Source: Polaromonas sp.
Lineage (GTDB): Bacteria; Pseudomonadota; Gammaproteobacteria; Burkholderiales; Burkholderiaceae
DNA: 64,000 nt
Direction of reading: 5' to 3'
Assembly: GCA_013823505.1 (NCBI GenBank)
Contig: PNMH01000010.1
Span: 1-64,000 of the forward strand
Below, piece by piece: positions 46,416-55,279 of the stretch (positions within the stretch are counted from its first letter, which is position 1; every line of letters starts with the position of its first letter). A program made the translations under genes and the position numbers. The notes beneath the pieces are model-generated. The model was not told the origin of the DNA. It did no database searches and saw nothing but the letters and a program-made list of their open reading frames with translations.

Positions 46416-48377
46416 CTAGGCGGCTGTGCTGGTTTTCAGGGCGGCGAGCTGGTCCCTGACGCGTTTGTAGTCGGCCATGGCGCTGTGGTCGCCCTCTGCC
46501 ACGCGGGCCGCCAGCTGGCTGGCTTGTTCCTCCAGCGCGTCGCGGCGCAGTCGGTTCATCACGTCGGTGAGCTCCGAGATTTCGGAGGCAGGGTCGTCGC
46601 TGGGGGGCACCTGCTCCACTTGCGTGCAACCAAACGCCTCGTGCTCGTGCCCGCGCAAGGCCTCGCGCAGGGCGGCCCAGGGCTGGGGGCCATGTTCGTG
46701 CAGCTGCGCTTCCAGCCAGGCGAACAGCGGGCCGTGGGGCGCTGGTAGGTGGGCCAGAAGGCTGTGGTCGTCCGCCGTGAGGCCGTCCCAGGCTTGCGCG
46801 TTGGCCAGCAGCAGGCCCACGGCGCGGTCGGCGCGGCTGCCGCCGGCGCGGCGTGTGCCCAGCATGCGGGGCGGCGGGGGCGGACTTTTGCGCCACTTGC
46901 CGTAGCCCTTTTTGCCGAAGCTGCTGCCACCGTCGCTTCGGTAGCCGCCGCTGGATTCGTACGCGCCGGGTGAGGACTCGTAAGAGGCTCCGCCGTCGTA
47001 GCCCGCGTCGTGCGACGACTGGGCGGGCGCTGGCCCTGCCGAGCGAGGGGCGCGCGATCCGCCGGTCTGTTGCCAGAGTTGCAGCAGGTCGGCGCTGCCA
47101 ATGCCGATGCCGGTGGAGAGTTCACCGATCAGCTGGCGCTTCAGGGCGCCGTCGGGCAGGGCGCTCCAGAGCGGGCGCGCCTGGCTGGCCATGCGGGCAC
47201 GGCCTTCGGCGCTGGTGAGGTCGCAGTCGGCGCTGGCCGCTTCAATCAAGAAGCGCGAGAGCGGCACGGCCTCTTTCACGCACTGGGCGAACGCGGCCTC
47301 GCCGTTGGCGCGGATGAAACTGTCGGGGTCGTGCTCGGCCGGCAAAAAGAGGAACTTCACGCTGCGTGTGTCGGTGGCCAGGGGCAGGGCCGCGTCGAGC
47401 GCCTTGCGCGCCGCGCGGCGGCCGGCGTTGTCGCCGTCGAAGCTGAAGACCACCGAATCGGTGAAGCGAAAGAGCTTCTGCACATGGTCGGGCGTGCAGG
47501 CCGTGCCCAGCGTGGCCACGGCGTTGGCAAAACCGAGCTGGGCCAGGGCCACCACGTCCATGTAGCCCTCGGTCACCAGCGCGTAGCCCGCCACGCGGAT
47601 GGCGGTGCGGCCCTCGAACAGGCCGTAGAGTTCGCGGCCCTTGCTGAACACCGGCGTCTCGGGCGAGTTGAGGTACTTGGGTTCGCCCTTGTCGAGCACC
47701 CGTCCGCCGAAGCCAATGCACTCGCCTTTGACGTTGCGGATCGGGAACATGATGCGGTCGCGGAAGCGGTCGTAGCGCTTGGACTGGCCGTCTGCGCCCC
47801 TTTCGTCTTCATGTTCGATCACCATGCCGGATTCGACCAGCAGCGGGTCTTGGTAGTCGGGGAACACGCTGGCCAGCGCGCGCCAGCCCTCCGGGGCGTA
47901 GCCCAGGCCGAAGGTCTTGGCGATCTGGCCCGAGAGGCCGCGACCCTTGAGGTAGTCCACCGCGCGAGGCGTTGCCTTGAGGTGTTTGGCGTAGGCATGC
48001 GCGGCTTTTTCCAGCACGTCGGTGAGCGTGACCTGTTTCTGGCGCTGCTGGGCGGCGCGCTCGCGGTCTTGCGGCGAGGCGTCATCTTCGGGAATCTGCA
48101 TGCCGGTTTGTTGCGCCAGGTCTTTCACCGCTTCAATGAAGCTCATGCCCGCGTGCTCCATCAGGAAACCGATGGCGTTGCCGTTGGCTCCGCAGCCGAA
48201 GCAGTGATAGAACTGCTTGGTGGGGCTGACGCTGAACGAGGGCGACTTCTCCCCGTGGAACGGGCACAGGCCCATCAGGTTGGCGCCGCCCTTCTTGAGT
48301 TGCACGTAGCGACCCACCACGTCGACCACGTCCACGCGGTTGAGCAGTTCCTGGATGAAGGTCTGGGGGATGGCCAC
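46416..48377 (-). CDS. dnaG: DNA primase DnaG
   Basis: A 653-residue primase that makes RNA primers at the replication fork. The N-terminal zinc finger is CPFHGEKSPSFSVSP...HCFGCG (about 39-65). The TOPRIM core has EGYMDVVALAQLGFANAVAT and FDGDNAGRRAARKALD. The C-terminal helicase-interaction region (about 500-653) is preceded by a low-complexity Gly/Ser/Tyr linker. Two in-frame GTG starts exist (48395 and 48377); I choose 48377 because it gives the conserved start (M)AIPQTFIQELL and has GAGAG at a suitable distance. Upstream it is divergent from an acyl-CoA ligase gene with 55 bp between. Confidence 0.97.
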   Translation of the reverse strand: MAIPQTFIQELLNRVDVVDVVGRYVQLKKGGANLMGLCPFHGEKSPSFSVSPTKQFYHCFGCGANGNAIGFLMEHAGMSFIEAVKDLAQQTGMQIPEDDASPQDRERAAQQRQKQVTLTDVLEKAAHAYAKHLKATPRAVDYLKGRGLSGQIAKTFGLGYAPEGWRALASVFPDYQDPLLVESGMVIEHEDERGADGQSKRYDRFRDRIMFPIRNVKGECIGFGGRVLDKGEPKYLNSPETPVFSKGRELYGLFEGRTAIRVAGYALVTEGYMDVVALAQLGFANAVATLGTACTPDHVQKLFRFTDSVVFSFDGDNAGRRAARKALDAALPLATDTRSVKFLFLPAEHDPDSFIRANGEAAFAQCVKEAVPLSRFLIEAASADCDLTSAEGRARMASQARPLWSALPDGALKRQLIGELSTGIGIGSADLLQLWQQTGGSRAPRSAGPAPAQSSHDAGYDGGASYESSPGAYESSGGYRSDGGSSFGKKGYGKWRKSPPPPPRMLGTRRAGGSRADRAVGLLLANAQAWDGLTADDHSLLAHLPAPHGPLFAWLEAQLHEHGPQPWAALREALRGHEHEAFGCTQVEQVPPSDDPASEISELTDVMNRLRRDALEEQASQLAARVAEGDHSAMADYKRVRDQLAALKTSTAA

Positions 48378-48432
48378 GGGGGTATTCTCTCGCACAGGCC
48401 TAAAGAGCCATTCCCATCAGGAGACAACCGCC

Positions 48433-50079
48433 ATGACCAGCATCTTCGACCGGGACCTCCCGCGCACCGAGGCCAACTTTGCGCCTTTCTCACCGCTGTC
48501 GTTCATCGAGCGCACCGCCGAGGTCTACCCCGACCGGCTGGCGGTGGTGCATGGTGAGCTGCGACAGACCTGGGGCGAGACCTACACCCGCTGCCGGCAA
48601 CTGGCGAGCGCCCTGCAGCGTGCGGGCATTGGCAAGAACGACACGGTGGCGGTGATGCTGCCCAACACGCCCCCCATGGTGGAGGCGCACTTCGGCGTGC
48701 CCATGGCCGGGGCGGTGCTCAATGCGCTCAACACGCGGCTGGACCCGGAGGCCATTGCCTTCATGCTCGACCACGGTGAGGCCAAGGTGGTGATCGTGGA
48801 CCCGGAGTTCTCGCTCACGCTGAAGAAGGCGCTGGCGATGCGCCAGGCGAGCACGCCGCTGCTGGTGATCGACGTGGAGGACGTCTTGTTCACCGGGACG
48901 ACCGAACGCATCGGCAGCAGCACGTACGAAACCTTCCTCGCCAGTGGCGACCCGGCCTTTGCCTGGAGCCTGCCGGCCGACGAGTGGGACGCCATTGCGC
49001 TGAACTACACCAGCGGCACCACCGGCAACCCCAAGGGTGTGGTCTACCACCACCGGGGTGCCGCGATGAACGCGGTCTCCAACGTGATGGAGTGGGACAT
49101 GCCCAAGCACGCGGTGTACCTGTGGACGCTGCCCATGTTTCACTGCAATGGCTGGTGTTTTCCGTGGACGGTGGCCGCGCGTGCGGGCGTGAACGTCTGC
49201 CTGCGCCGGGTGGAAGCCCAGGCGATCTTCGACGCCATGCGCAACCACGGCGTGACGCACTACTGCGGCGCACCCATCGTGCACGGCATGCTGGTGAATT
49301 CGCCAGCCGCCATGAAGGTCGGGCTGCCTGCGGGCGTGAAGGCCATGGTGGCGGGCGCAGCGCCACCGGCGTCGATGATCGAAGGCATGGAGCAGATGGG
49401 CTTTGACCTCACGCATGTGTACGGCCTGACCGAGGTCTACGGCCCGGCCACGGTGTGCGCGAAACACGAGGCCTGGGACGCGCTGGACATTGGCGAGCGC
49501 GCGCGCCTCAACGCGCGCCAGGGCGTGCGCTATCACCTGCAGCGCGACGTGCGCGTGCTCGACCCGGAGACGATGTTGCCGGTGCCGCAAGACGGCGAGA
49601 CCATGGGCGAGATCATGTTCAAGGGCAACATCGCCATGAAGGGTTACCTGAAGAACCCGAAGGCCACCGCCGAGGCGTTTGCGGGCGGCTGGTTCCACAG
49701 CGGCGACCTGGCCGTGCAGTACGCCGACGGCTACTTCAAGATCAAGGACCGCAGCAAGGACATCATCATCTCGGGCGGCGAGAACATCTCGTCGATCGAG
49801 GTGGAAGACGTGCTCTACCGCCACCCCGCGGTGCTGGCCGCCGCGGTGGTGGCCAAGGCCGACGCCAAGTGGGGCGAGACGCCTTGCGCCTTCATCGAGC
49901 TCAAGGCCGGGGCCGACACCACGGCCGAAGCCATCGTGGCGCATTGCAAGCAGCACCTCGCCGGTTTCAAGGTGCCGCGCGCGGTGGTGTTTGGCGAGCT
50001 GCCCAAGACCAGCACCGGCAAGATCCAGAAGTTCGAGTTGCGCAAGCTGGCGGGCTCGGCCGCCGCCATCGACGTTTGA
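48433..50079 (+). CDS. AMP-dependent acyl-CoA ligase (medium-chain/DmdB-like)
   Basis: A 548-residue adenylate-forming enzyme. P-loop YTSGTTGNPKGVVYHH, adenylate motif HVYGLTEVYGPATVC, hinge DGYFKIKDRSKDIIISGGEN and catalytic Lys in PKTSTGKIQKFELR. The LWTLPMFHCNGWCFPW segment is typical of the group annotated 3-methylmercaptopropionyl-CoA ligase (DmdB) or medium-chain fatty acid ligase. Start MTSIFDRDLPRTEANF, preceded by AGGAGA. Monocistronic between dnaG (divergent) and dabA (convergent). Substrate: probably a short/medium carboxylate. Confidence 0.92.
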   Translation: MTSIFDRDLPRTEANFAPFSPLSFIERTAEVYPDRLAVVHGELRQTWGETYTRCRQLASALQRAGIGKNDTVAVMLPNTPPMVEAHFGVPMAGAVLNALNTRLDPEAIAFMLDHGEAKVVIVDPEFSLTLKKALAMRQASTPLLVIDVEDVLFTGTTERIGSSTYETFLASGDPAFAWSLPADEWDAIALNYTSGTTGNPKGVVYHHRGAAMNAVSNVMEWDMPKHAVYLWTLPMFHCNGWCFPWTVAARAGVNVCLRRVEAQAIFDAMRNHGVTHYCGAPIVHGMLVNSPAAMKVGLPAGVKAMVAGAAPPASMIEGMEQMGFDLTHVYGLTEVYGPATVCAKHEAWDALDIGERARLNARQGVRYHLQRDVRVLDPETMLPVPQDGETMGEIMFKGNIAMKGYLKNPKATAEAFAGGWFHSGDLAVQYADGYFKIKDRSKDIIISGGENISSIEVEDVLYRHPAVLAAAVVAKADAKWGETPCAFIELKAGADTTAEAIVAHCKQHLAGFKVPRAVVFGELPKTSTGKIQKFELRKLAGSAAAIDV

Positions 50080-50116
50080 CAACGGCACCGTTTCGCAAGA
50101 GACGGCACCCGTCTGC

Positions 50117-52639
50117 TCAAGGCCCCATCGTCAGCCAATCGCCGCTGGCATAGCGCTCCGTTTGCGCGCCCTCAAAGCGCCACAGGTGCAGCCAGCCGTT
50201 GTCGAGCAGCTGCTGAAGCACCTCGTGTTGGCCAATCACCCGGTCGATGGCGGCCCGGGGCGCATCGATCACCACGGTGAGGCGCAGCGGTTCGTGCACC
50301 CAGCGTTCACCGTCATGCAGCGACTGGCGCGACAGGCCGATGCGCAGATCGCCGCCGTTGCCCTCGAACACGCCGATGTGGCCCCCCACCACGTTGTGCA
50401 GGACCTTGTTTCCGCTGCCCAGCCGCAGGGGGTCGCAGGTGGAGGCGTGGTACTGCCAGTTGATCCAGTGTGTAACCAGCATCGGCGCCGTCATCAGCAG
50501 TTCGAGCACGCTGCCATCAGGGTCGTTGGCGGCGTCGTAGTCGTGCAGGAAGCTGCGTCCGTCCAGCGTCACGCCGCGGCTGCGGTGGCGCGGTGCGATG
50601 AGAAAGGCCGCGTTGCCGGCGAGGCCCCATTCGGGGCGCGTCTGTGCGCCGTCGTTGGCCCGGCGTCGAAACTGGGTGAGCAGCTCGGCGTGTGCGGTGC
50701 GCGGGCTCAGGCCGAGACGGGGGGCACGTTCGCGGCGCACCTGGTCGCTGGCCTGGGCCCACACCGGCTGGAACTGCTGCCACTGGCTCCGCGCTGCGGG
50801 GGGCAACAGATCGAGGTCGAAGCCTTCCAGTTCGTCGGTGGTGGTGTTGTGCAAGGCGGCCACGAACCAGGTGGCCTCTGGAATGAGCAAGCCCTCGGCC
50901 ATCAGGCCTTGACGCACGGGAGGTTCGTTGAGCATCTGCGCCAGGCTGCGGGCGTTGACCTCGCCGGTTTGGCCGCAGCAAGCGCCGCAGTCGAGTGCGG
51001 CGGCGTGGGCGTTGTTGCTCGACTGGCTGCCATGGCCCACCAGCAGCACCAGGGGTGCCATGGGCGTTTGCGGCCGGTCCAGACCCATGGCGTGCAGCAC
51101 CCGGGCCGACATGCCGACTTTGTCGGCCAGGCTCAGTCCGTTCAGCTGGGGCCGGCACACCGGCCGGTAGCGGGCTGGCAGACCTGCATGGTCATCGTTG
51201 ACACGGCCTGCGGTTGATGGCCGAAGCCATTGCCACAGCTTGCCCAGGTAGCCGACGCCAGCCGCTTCCACGAAGGAGAACGCCGTGCCCGGCCACTGGT
51301 TGGTGCTTTGCCACTGGGTCGCCAGCGCCAGGCGGTCGGCACGGGCGCTGACCACCCTGGCCTGCAGATCGGGATCCACTTCTTCGGTGACCTCGGCTGC
51401 GGGCGCCAACAGACCGGGCAGTTGGGGTCGCCGGGCGGCAGTGCCCAATGGCGTGTAGGCAACCGGCAAGCCGAAAAAGCCGGCAAAGCCGATGGTCTGC
51501 ACGGCGGGCCACACCGCTTCCAGCGAGCGGCGGATCGGCTCACTGCGCACGTCGATGCAGAAGGCGGCCTGGACAGCCGGCGGACCCACGTCGGGCGCTT
51601 CAGTGCAGGCGCCGGCCAGGCGCTGCCTGAGGTTGCGCTGGTAGCCGCACTCCAGCGCGGTTTGCCACACCTCGTCGATCAGCAGGCCGTCTTCTGCGGC
51701 GGTGAGCAGCTGGGGCGACTGTTGCCAGGCGTTCTGCAGGGCCAGAAAAACCTGGCTGGTGGTGGCGTTGTCCTGACTTTCCAGCAGGATGGCACCCCAA
51801 GCGAGGCGGATGGCGAGCAGGTCGCGCAGGTGCTCGTCGCTGCGCCCTTCCAGCCGCGCCTGCCATCCGAGGTAGGCACACCACGAGGCCCAGCCGTTCA
51901 CCGTGAGCAGCACGGCTTCAAGATAGTTGGCCCACACGGAGGGCGACAGTCCCAGGCGCTGCAAGACCCAGCGCTCGGCATCTCCGCGGGTCGGCGGCAG
52001 GGCCTTGAGTGCGGAGCCCAGCTGTGGCAAGCCCATCAGCGAACCAATGCCGTTGTCGTGCTGCAGGGTTTCGTGCCAAAACGCGTACAGGCCCGATGTC
52101 CGCTGGGGCTGCCAGCTGGCCTGGTGCGCGTCGAAGTAGGCGGCGCAGGTCTGGCTCACCTGGTGGGAGATGGCTTGCCGCCATGCCAGCCGGAGATGGC
52201 GCCGGGGGTCGGTGTCCAGCACATCGATCAGCAAGGGCAGTCGGCGGATGGTTGTGGGGCGTTGCAGAGCGTCCAAGCACTGCTCGGGCGTCAGCCCGGC
52301 GGCTCTGGCAGCGGGTACCTCCGAGAGGGCTTGCTGCAGGTCGGCGTGCTGGATGCGCTGCTGCTCCCACGCCAGCCGCTGGGTGGCGCGAGAGGGAAAC
52401 AACTGCACGTCGCCCAGCACCGCCATTCGGGCCGCCACGCGGCGCACGGGCATGCCGATGCGCGACCAGTGCGGGTTCACCGCAATGGCGCGGTCCAGCG
52501 GCCAGGCGGGCGCAATCATCTGGCAGGCTTGGGCGCAGGCCGATTCGATCTGCTGCTGCAGCTCGGGAGAGATCTGCTGGGCCCAGCTGTCTTTTTGGTT
52601 GGCGTTCAGGGCAGCGCATTCGTCGTTCGTGATGGTCAT
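50117..52639 (-). CDS. dabA: Inorganic-carbon pump subunit DabA (DUF2309)
   Basis: An 840-residue beta-carbonic-anhydrase-like protein that with DabB forms an energy-coupled CO2-to-bicarbonate pump. The zinc-site residues can be placed: FCIDVRSEPIRRSLE gives Cys 361 and Asp 363, and LLVGHGSQSSNNAHAAALDCGACC gives His 536 and Cys 551 (shown here in part), close to C351/D353/H524/C539 of Halothiobacillus DabA. The long N-terminal domain and RPQLNGLSLADKVGMSARVL are also conserved. The start MTITNDECAAL at 52639 follows dabB by 19 bp on the same strand. Chemolithoautotrophs and some heterotrophs use DAB to supply bicarbonate to carboxylases; no RuBisCO is in the window. Confidence 0.93.
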   Translation of the reverse strand: MTITNDECAALNANQKDSWAQQISPELQQQIESACAQACQMIAPAWPLDRAIAVNPHWSRIGMPVRRVAARMAVLGDVQLFPSRATQRLAWEQQRIQHADLQQALSEVPAARAAGLTPEQCLDALQRPTTIRRLPLLIDVLDTDPRRHLRLAWRQAISHQVSQTCAAYFDAHQASWQPQRTSGLYAFWHETLQHDNGIGSLMGLPQLGSALKALPPTRGDAERWVLQRLGLSPSVWANYLEAVLLTVNGWASWCAYLGWQARLEGRSDEHLRDLLAIRLAWGAILLESQDNATTSQVFLALQNAWQQSPQLLTAAEDGLLIDEVWQTALECGYQRNLRQRLAGACTEAPDVGPPAVQAAFCIDVRSEPIRRSLEAVWPAVQTIGFAGFFGLPVAYTPLGTAARRPQLPGLLAPAAEVTEEVDPDLQARVVSARADRLALATQWQSTNQWPGTAFSFVEAAGVGYLGKLWQWLRPSTAGRVNDDHAGLPARYRPVCRPQLNGLSLADKVGMSARVLHAMGLDRPQTPMAPLVLLVGHGSQSSNNAHAAALDCGACCGQTGEVNARSLAQMLNEPPVRQGLMAEGLLIPEATWFVAALHNTTTDELEGFDLDLLPPAARSQWQQFQPVWAQASDQVRRERAPRLGLSPRTAHAELLTQFRRRANDGAQTRPEWGLAGNAAFLIAPRHRSRGVTLDGRSFLHDYDAANDPDGSVLELLMTAPMLVTHWINWQYHASTCDPLRLGSGNKVLHNVVGGHIGVFEGNGGDLRIGLSRQSLHDGERWVHEPLRLTVVIDAPRAAIDRVIGQHEVLQQLLDNGWLHLWRFEGAQTERYASGDWLTMGP

Positions 52640-52658
52640 GGTGTGTCCTGTGAAAACG

Positions 52659-54236
52659 TCAGTCTGAAAGCTGGGTCGGCGTCGGATGAGGGCTGGGGGC
52701 GACGTGTGACGGTGGCTGGTCGTAAGTCCATCGGGTGGGCCACAGCCGCAGGGTGAGCCGGGTGTAGTGCTCGTCCAGGTAGAAGCCCGCGTAGCTGCGG
52801 CGGCGCCAGGCCTCCAGCGCGTTCGGCCGGGTGTGCAGCAGCACCAGAAAGAGGTAGAGCGCGGCCATGCCGGCCAGTGCCACGGCACCCAGGGCGTGGT
52901 GCGGTGCGTCCTGCAGGTTCAGCGGCAGCGTGTGCGCCAGCAGGGTGATGCCGGTCAGGCCGGTCACCATCACCAGGCCAGACAGGGCAAGGCGCCGGAG
53001 ATGGCCCCCGTCGGGGCCGGAAGGGGTGGGAAGCCACAGAAGCGGCGCCCAGGCCAGCCCCAGGACCAGACCCCACCACAGGGGCCAGGCGCCCGGGCTG
53101 ATGGCCATTTGCAGACCCAGCACCACGCCGACGCTTGCCAGCGGCGCCAGCCAGAGGCTGGTGGCCAGCGGCTTGCGCGGATCCTGGAGCGCTTGCAGCC
53201 GCGTGTAACGCACCGCGCTGGAGGCCGCCAGGAAGGCGTGCGCCTTGTACAGCGAATGCCCGATCAGGTGCAGCGCGGCCAGCGTGTACAGACCCAGGCC
53301 GCATTCGAGCGCGAGAAAACCCATCTGCGCCACGGTGGACCAGGCCAGCCGCACCTTGATGCTGATGCGGGTGAGCATGACCAGGCCCGCCAGCACGGCG
53401 GTGCCCAGCCCGAGCGCCACCAACAAGGTGCGCGCCAGCGGCGCCTGCTCCAGCATCGGGGCAAAGCGGATCAGAACGAATCCACCCAGGTTCACCACGC
53501 CGGCATGCAACAGCGCGGACACCGGCGTGGGCGCCTCCATCACCTGGATCAGCCAGCCGTGCACCGGCAGCAAGGCCAGTCGCATCGCCACGGCCAGCAC
53601 CAGCAGCACTGCGCTGGCCTGCAGGGCGGGGCCGGCGCCTTGGGCATCCACGTGCTGCATGAGCTCGTTCAACGAACCACTGCCCACACTCCACCAGGCC
53701 AGGCTGGCGGCGGCCAGCAGCAGTGCATCGGCCAGTCGGTCGGCCAAGCGCTTTTTGTGCGCGGCCAGGAGGGCAAAGGGTCGGTCGGGGTAGAAACACA
53801 GCAGCGGCTGCAGCGCCACGCCCACGAGTGCCCAGGCGCCCATCAGCAGCAGCCAGTGGTCGGCAATCAGCAAGGTGTGCACCGCAGCCAGCACACCGGC
53901 CAACGCCGCCACGAAGCGCGCCTGCGCGGCTTCACCTTCCAGGTAGCGGGTCGAAAACACGCCAATCACCAGGCCCAGGAACTGCACCAGGATCGCCAGC
54001 GCGCCTCCCAGCGCAGTCACGGCGAACCAGGGGCTGAGGCTGGCCGTGCCCGGCAGGAAGATGCCGACCAGCGTGAGGGCCAGGGCGAGCAGGGACAGAC
54101 CGTTCATCGCTGCCCACAGGCGTGAACGCGCGAGCGCGGGTGCGTGGGACGCCAGCATGGCCAGCAGCATGGCCGCCAGCATCAGGACGGCTGGAGCGAC
54201 GGCGGTGGCGGCCGGCAGGAAAGGAGGGAAAAGCAT
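52659..54236 (-). CDS. dabB: Inorganic-carbon pump membrane subunit DabB (NuoL-like)
   Basis: A 525-residue antiporter-like membrane protein with 13-14 hydrophobic segments. The proton-antiporter fold is recognisable from LLLMGAWALVGVALQPLLCF, LLALPVHGWLIQVMEAPTPV, SALLHAGVVNLGGFVLIRFA and HLIGHSLYKAHAFLAASSAV. These contain the conserved Lys/His of NuoL/MrpA-type subunits. Shorter than NuoL, as usual for DabB. Upstream of dabA in one operon, and divergent from a LysR regulator across a palindrome-rich gap. Confidence 0.92.
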   Translation of the reverse strand: MLFPPFLPAATAVAPAVLMLAAMLLAMLASHAPALARSRLWAAMNGLSLLALALTLVGIFLPGTASLSPWFAVTALGGALAILVQFLGLVIGVFSTRYLEGEAAQARFVAALAGVLAAVHTLLIADHWLLLMGAWALVGVALQPLLCFYPDRPFALLAAHKKRLADRLADALLLAAASLAWWSVGSGSLNELMQHVDAQGAGPALQASAVLLVLAVAMRLALLPVHGWLIQVMEAPTPVSALLHAGVVNLGGFVLIRFAPMLEQAPLARTLLVALGLGTAVLAGLVMLTRISIKVRLAWSTVAQMGFLALECGLGLYTLAALHLIGHSLYKAHAFLAASSAVRYTRLQALQDPRKPLATSLWLAPLASVGVVLGLQMAISPGAWPLWWGLVLGLAWAPLLWLPTPSGPDGGHLRRLALSGLVMVTGLTGITLLAHTLPLNLQDAPHHALGAVALAGMAALYLFLVLLHTRPNALEAWRRRSYAGFYLDEHYTRLTLRLWPTRWTYDQPPSHVAPSPHPTPTQLSD

Positions 54237-54334
54237 GTGGGAACCGGGTGTGTGGCGATACCCAGGATCATGTTTTGAAGCGTTTGTTCTGTAAAATAGA
54301 TTGATCAGAACGATCTGATGTCAAAAACAGAACA
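54237..54334. promoter_or_regulatory. Divergent dabB/LysR control region with nested palindromes
   Basis: Outer repeat TTGTTCTGT (54284-54292) / ACAGAACAA (54327-54335), perfect 9-bp arms, the right arm reaching the LysR start codon. Inside lies ATCAG-AACGAT-CTGAT (about 54304-54319), and TTGA...TCAA flanks it. These fit LysR recognition plus an autoregulatory site. Confidence 0.65.
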
Positions 54335-55270
54335 ATGAAGCTCGAGCAATTCAATTTCCATCATTTGCTGTACTTCTGGCAGGTGGCCAAGCACGGCCAT
54401 CTGACGCGCGCAGCCGAGGCGCTGAACACGTCGCAGTCGGCGCTGTCGGCCCAGATTCGCCAGCTCGAGGACCGCCTGGGCAAGCCGCTGTTCAACCGGG
54501 AGGGTCGGCGCCTGGTGCTCACCGAAACGGGTCACATGGTCTTGTCTTATGCCGAGAACATTTTTGGACTGGGCCAAGAGCTGCTCGGGCGGCTGGAGGG
54601 ACAGGACCAGGGGATCACCCGGTTGCGCGTCGGCAGCGTCGCCACCTTGTCGCGCAACTACCAGGAAAACTGGATCCGGCCATTGCTGGCCGACCCAGAG
54701 GTGGTTTTGACGCTGGAATCCGGCCCTTTGGAAGGGCTGCTGCAGCGTCTGGGCCAGCACCAGCTGGACGTGGTGCTGGCCAACGAGGCCGTGCCGGCCG
54801 ACCCGGAGCGCCCGCTCTACTGCAAGTTTCTGGGCAGCCAGGCGGTGTCGCTGGTGGGGCCGGCCGGGCGCTGGGCCGCTGGCAGCCTGCGTGTGCCGGA
54901 AGACTTGCAGGGGGTGGACATTGCGTTGCCCGGCCCTCGCCACGCGGTGCGTGCGCAGTTTGACGTCTTGTGCGCGTCGGTGGGCATTCGGCCCCGCTTG
55001 CGCGCCGAGGTGGACGACATGGCCATGCTGCGTCTGATTGCGCGAGACAGCGGCTGGCTCACGCTGCTGCCCGGCGTGGTGGTGCAGGACGAACTGAGGT
55101 CGGGCACGCTGGTGACGGTGGGGCAGTTGGCCGAGCTGCAAGAAAGCTTCTACGCCATCACCACGGTGCACACGCACCGCATTGAAATGCTGGAACGCCT
55201 GCTCTCGCCGGTGGCTGCGGCGACCCCGACGGGGGACGCGGCGTTGGACGCTCAACCGGTGGAGGTTTGA
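54335..55270 (+). CDS. LysR-family regulator (NhaR-like), probable controller of dabBA
   Basis: A 311-residue LTTR. HTH: HHLLYFWQVAKHGHLTRAAE, then ALNTSQSALSAQIRQLEDRL. The FNFHHLLYFWQVAKHG start and FNREGRRLVLTETGHMVLSYAE are typical of the NhaR/transcriptional-activator subgroup rather than CbbR. The effector domain extends from about 95 to 295. The last 20 residues are a polar tail. It diverges from dabB with palindromes between, so control of the carbon pump by CO2 or pH-like signals is probable but inferred. Confidence 0.9.
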   Translation: MKLEQFNFHHLLYFWQVAKHGHLTRAAEALNTSQSALSAQIRQLEDRLGKPLFNREGRRLVLTETGHMVLSYAENIFGLGQELLGRLEGQDQGITRLRVGSVATLSRNYQENWIRPLLADPEVVLTLESGPLEGLLQRLGQHQLDVVLANEAVPADPERPLYCKFLGSQAVSLVGPAGRWAAGSLRVPEDLQGVDIALPGPRHAVRAQFDVLCASVGIRPRLRAEVDDMAMLRLIARDSGWLTLLPGVVVQDELRSGTLVTVGQLAELQESFYAITTVHTHRIEMLERLLSPVAAATPTGDAALDAQPVEV

Positions 55271-55279
55271 CGCGAAGAC

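Noticed and set aside
43725..46748. A plus-strand frame of about 1000 codons across rpoD and dnaG
   Set aside because: It lies antisense to two certain genes, its composition (His, Gly, Ala, Val rich) is what complementary reading of GC-rich coding sequence gives, and it has no recognisable domains.
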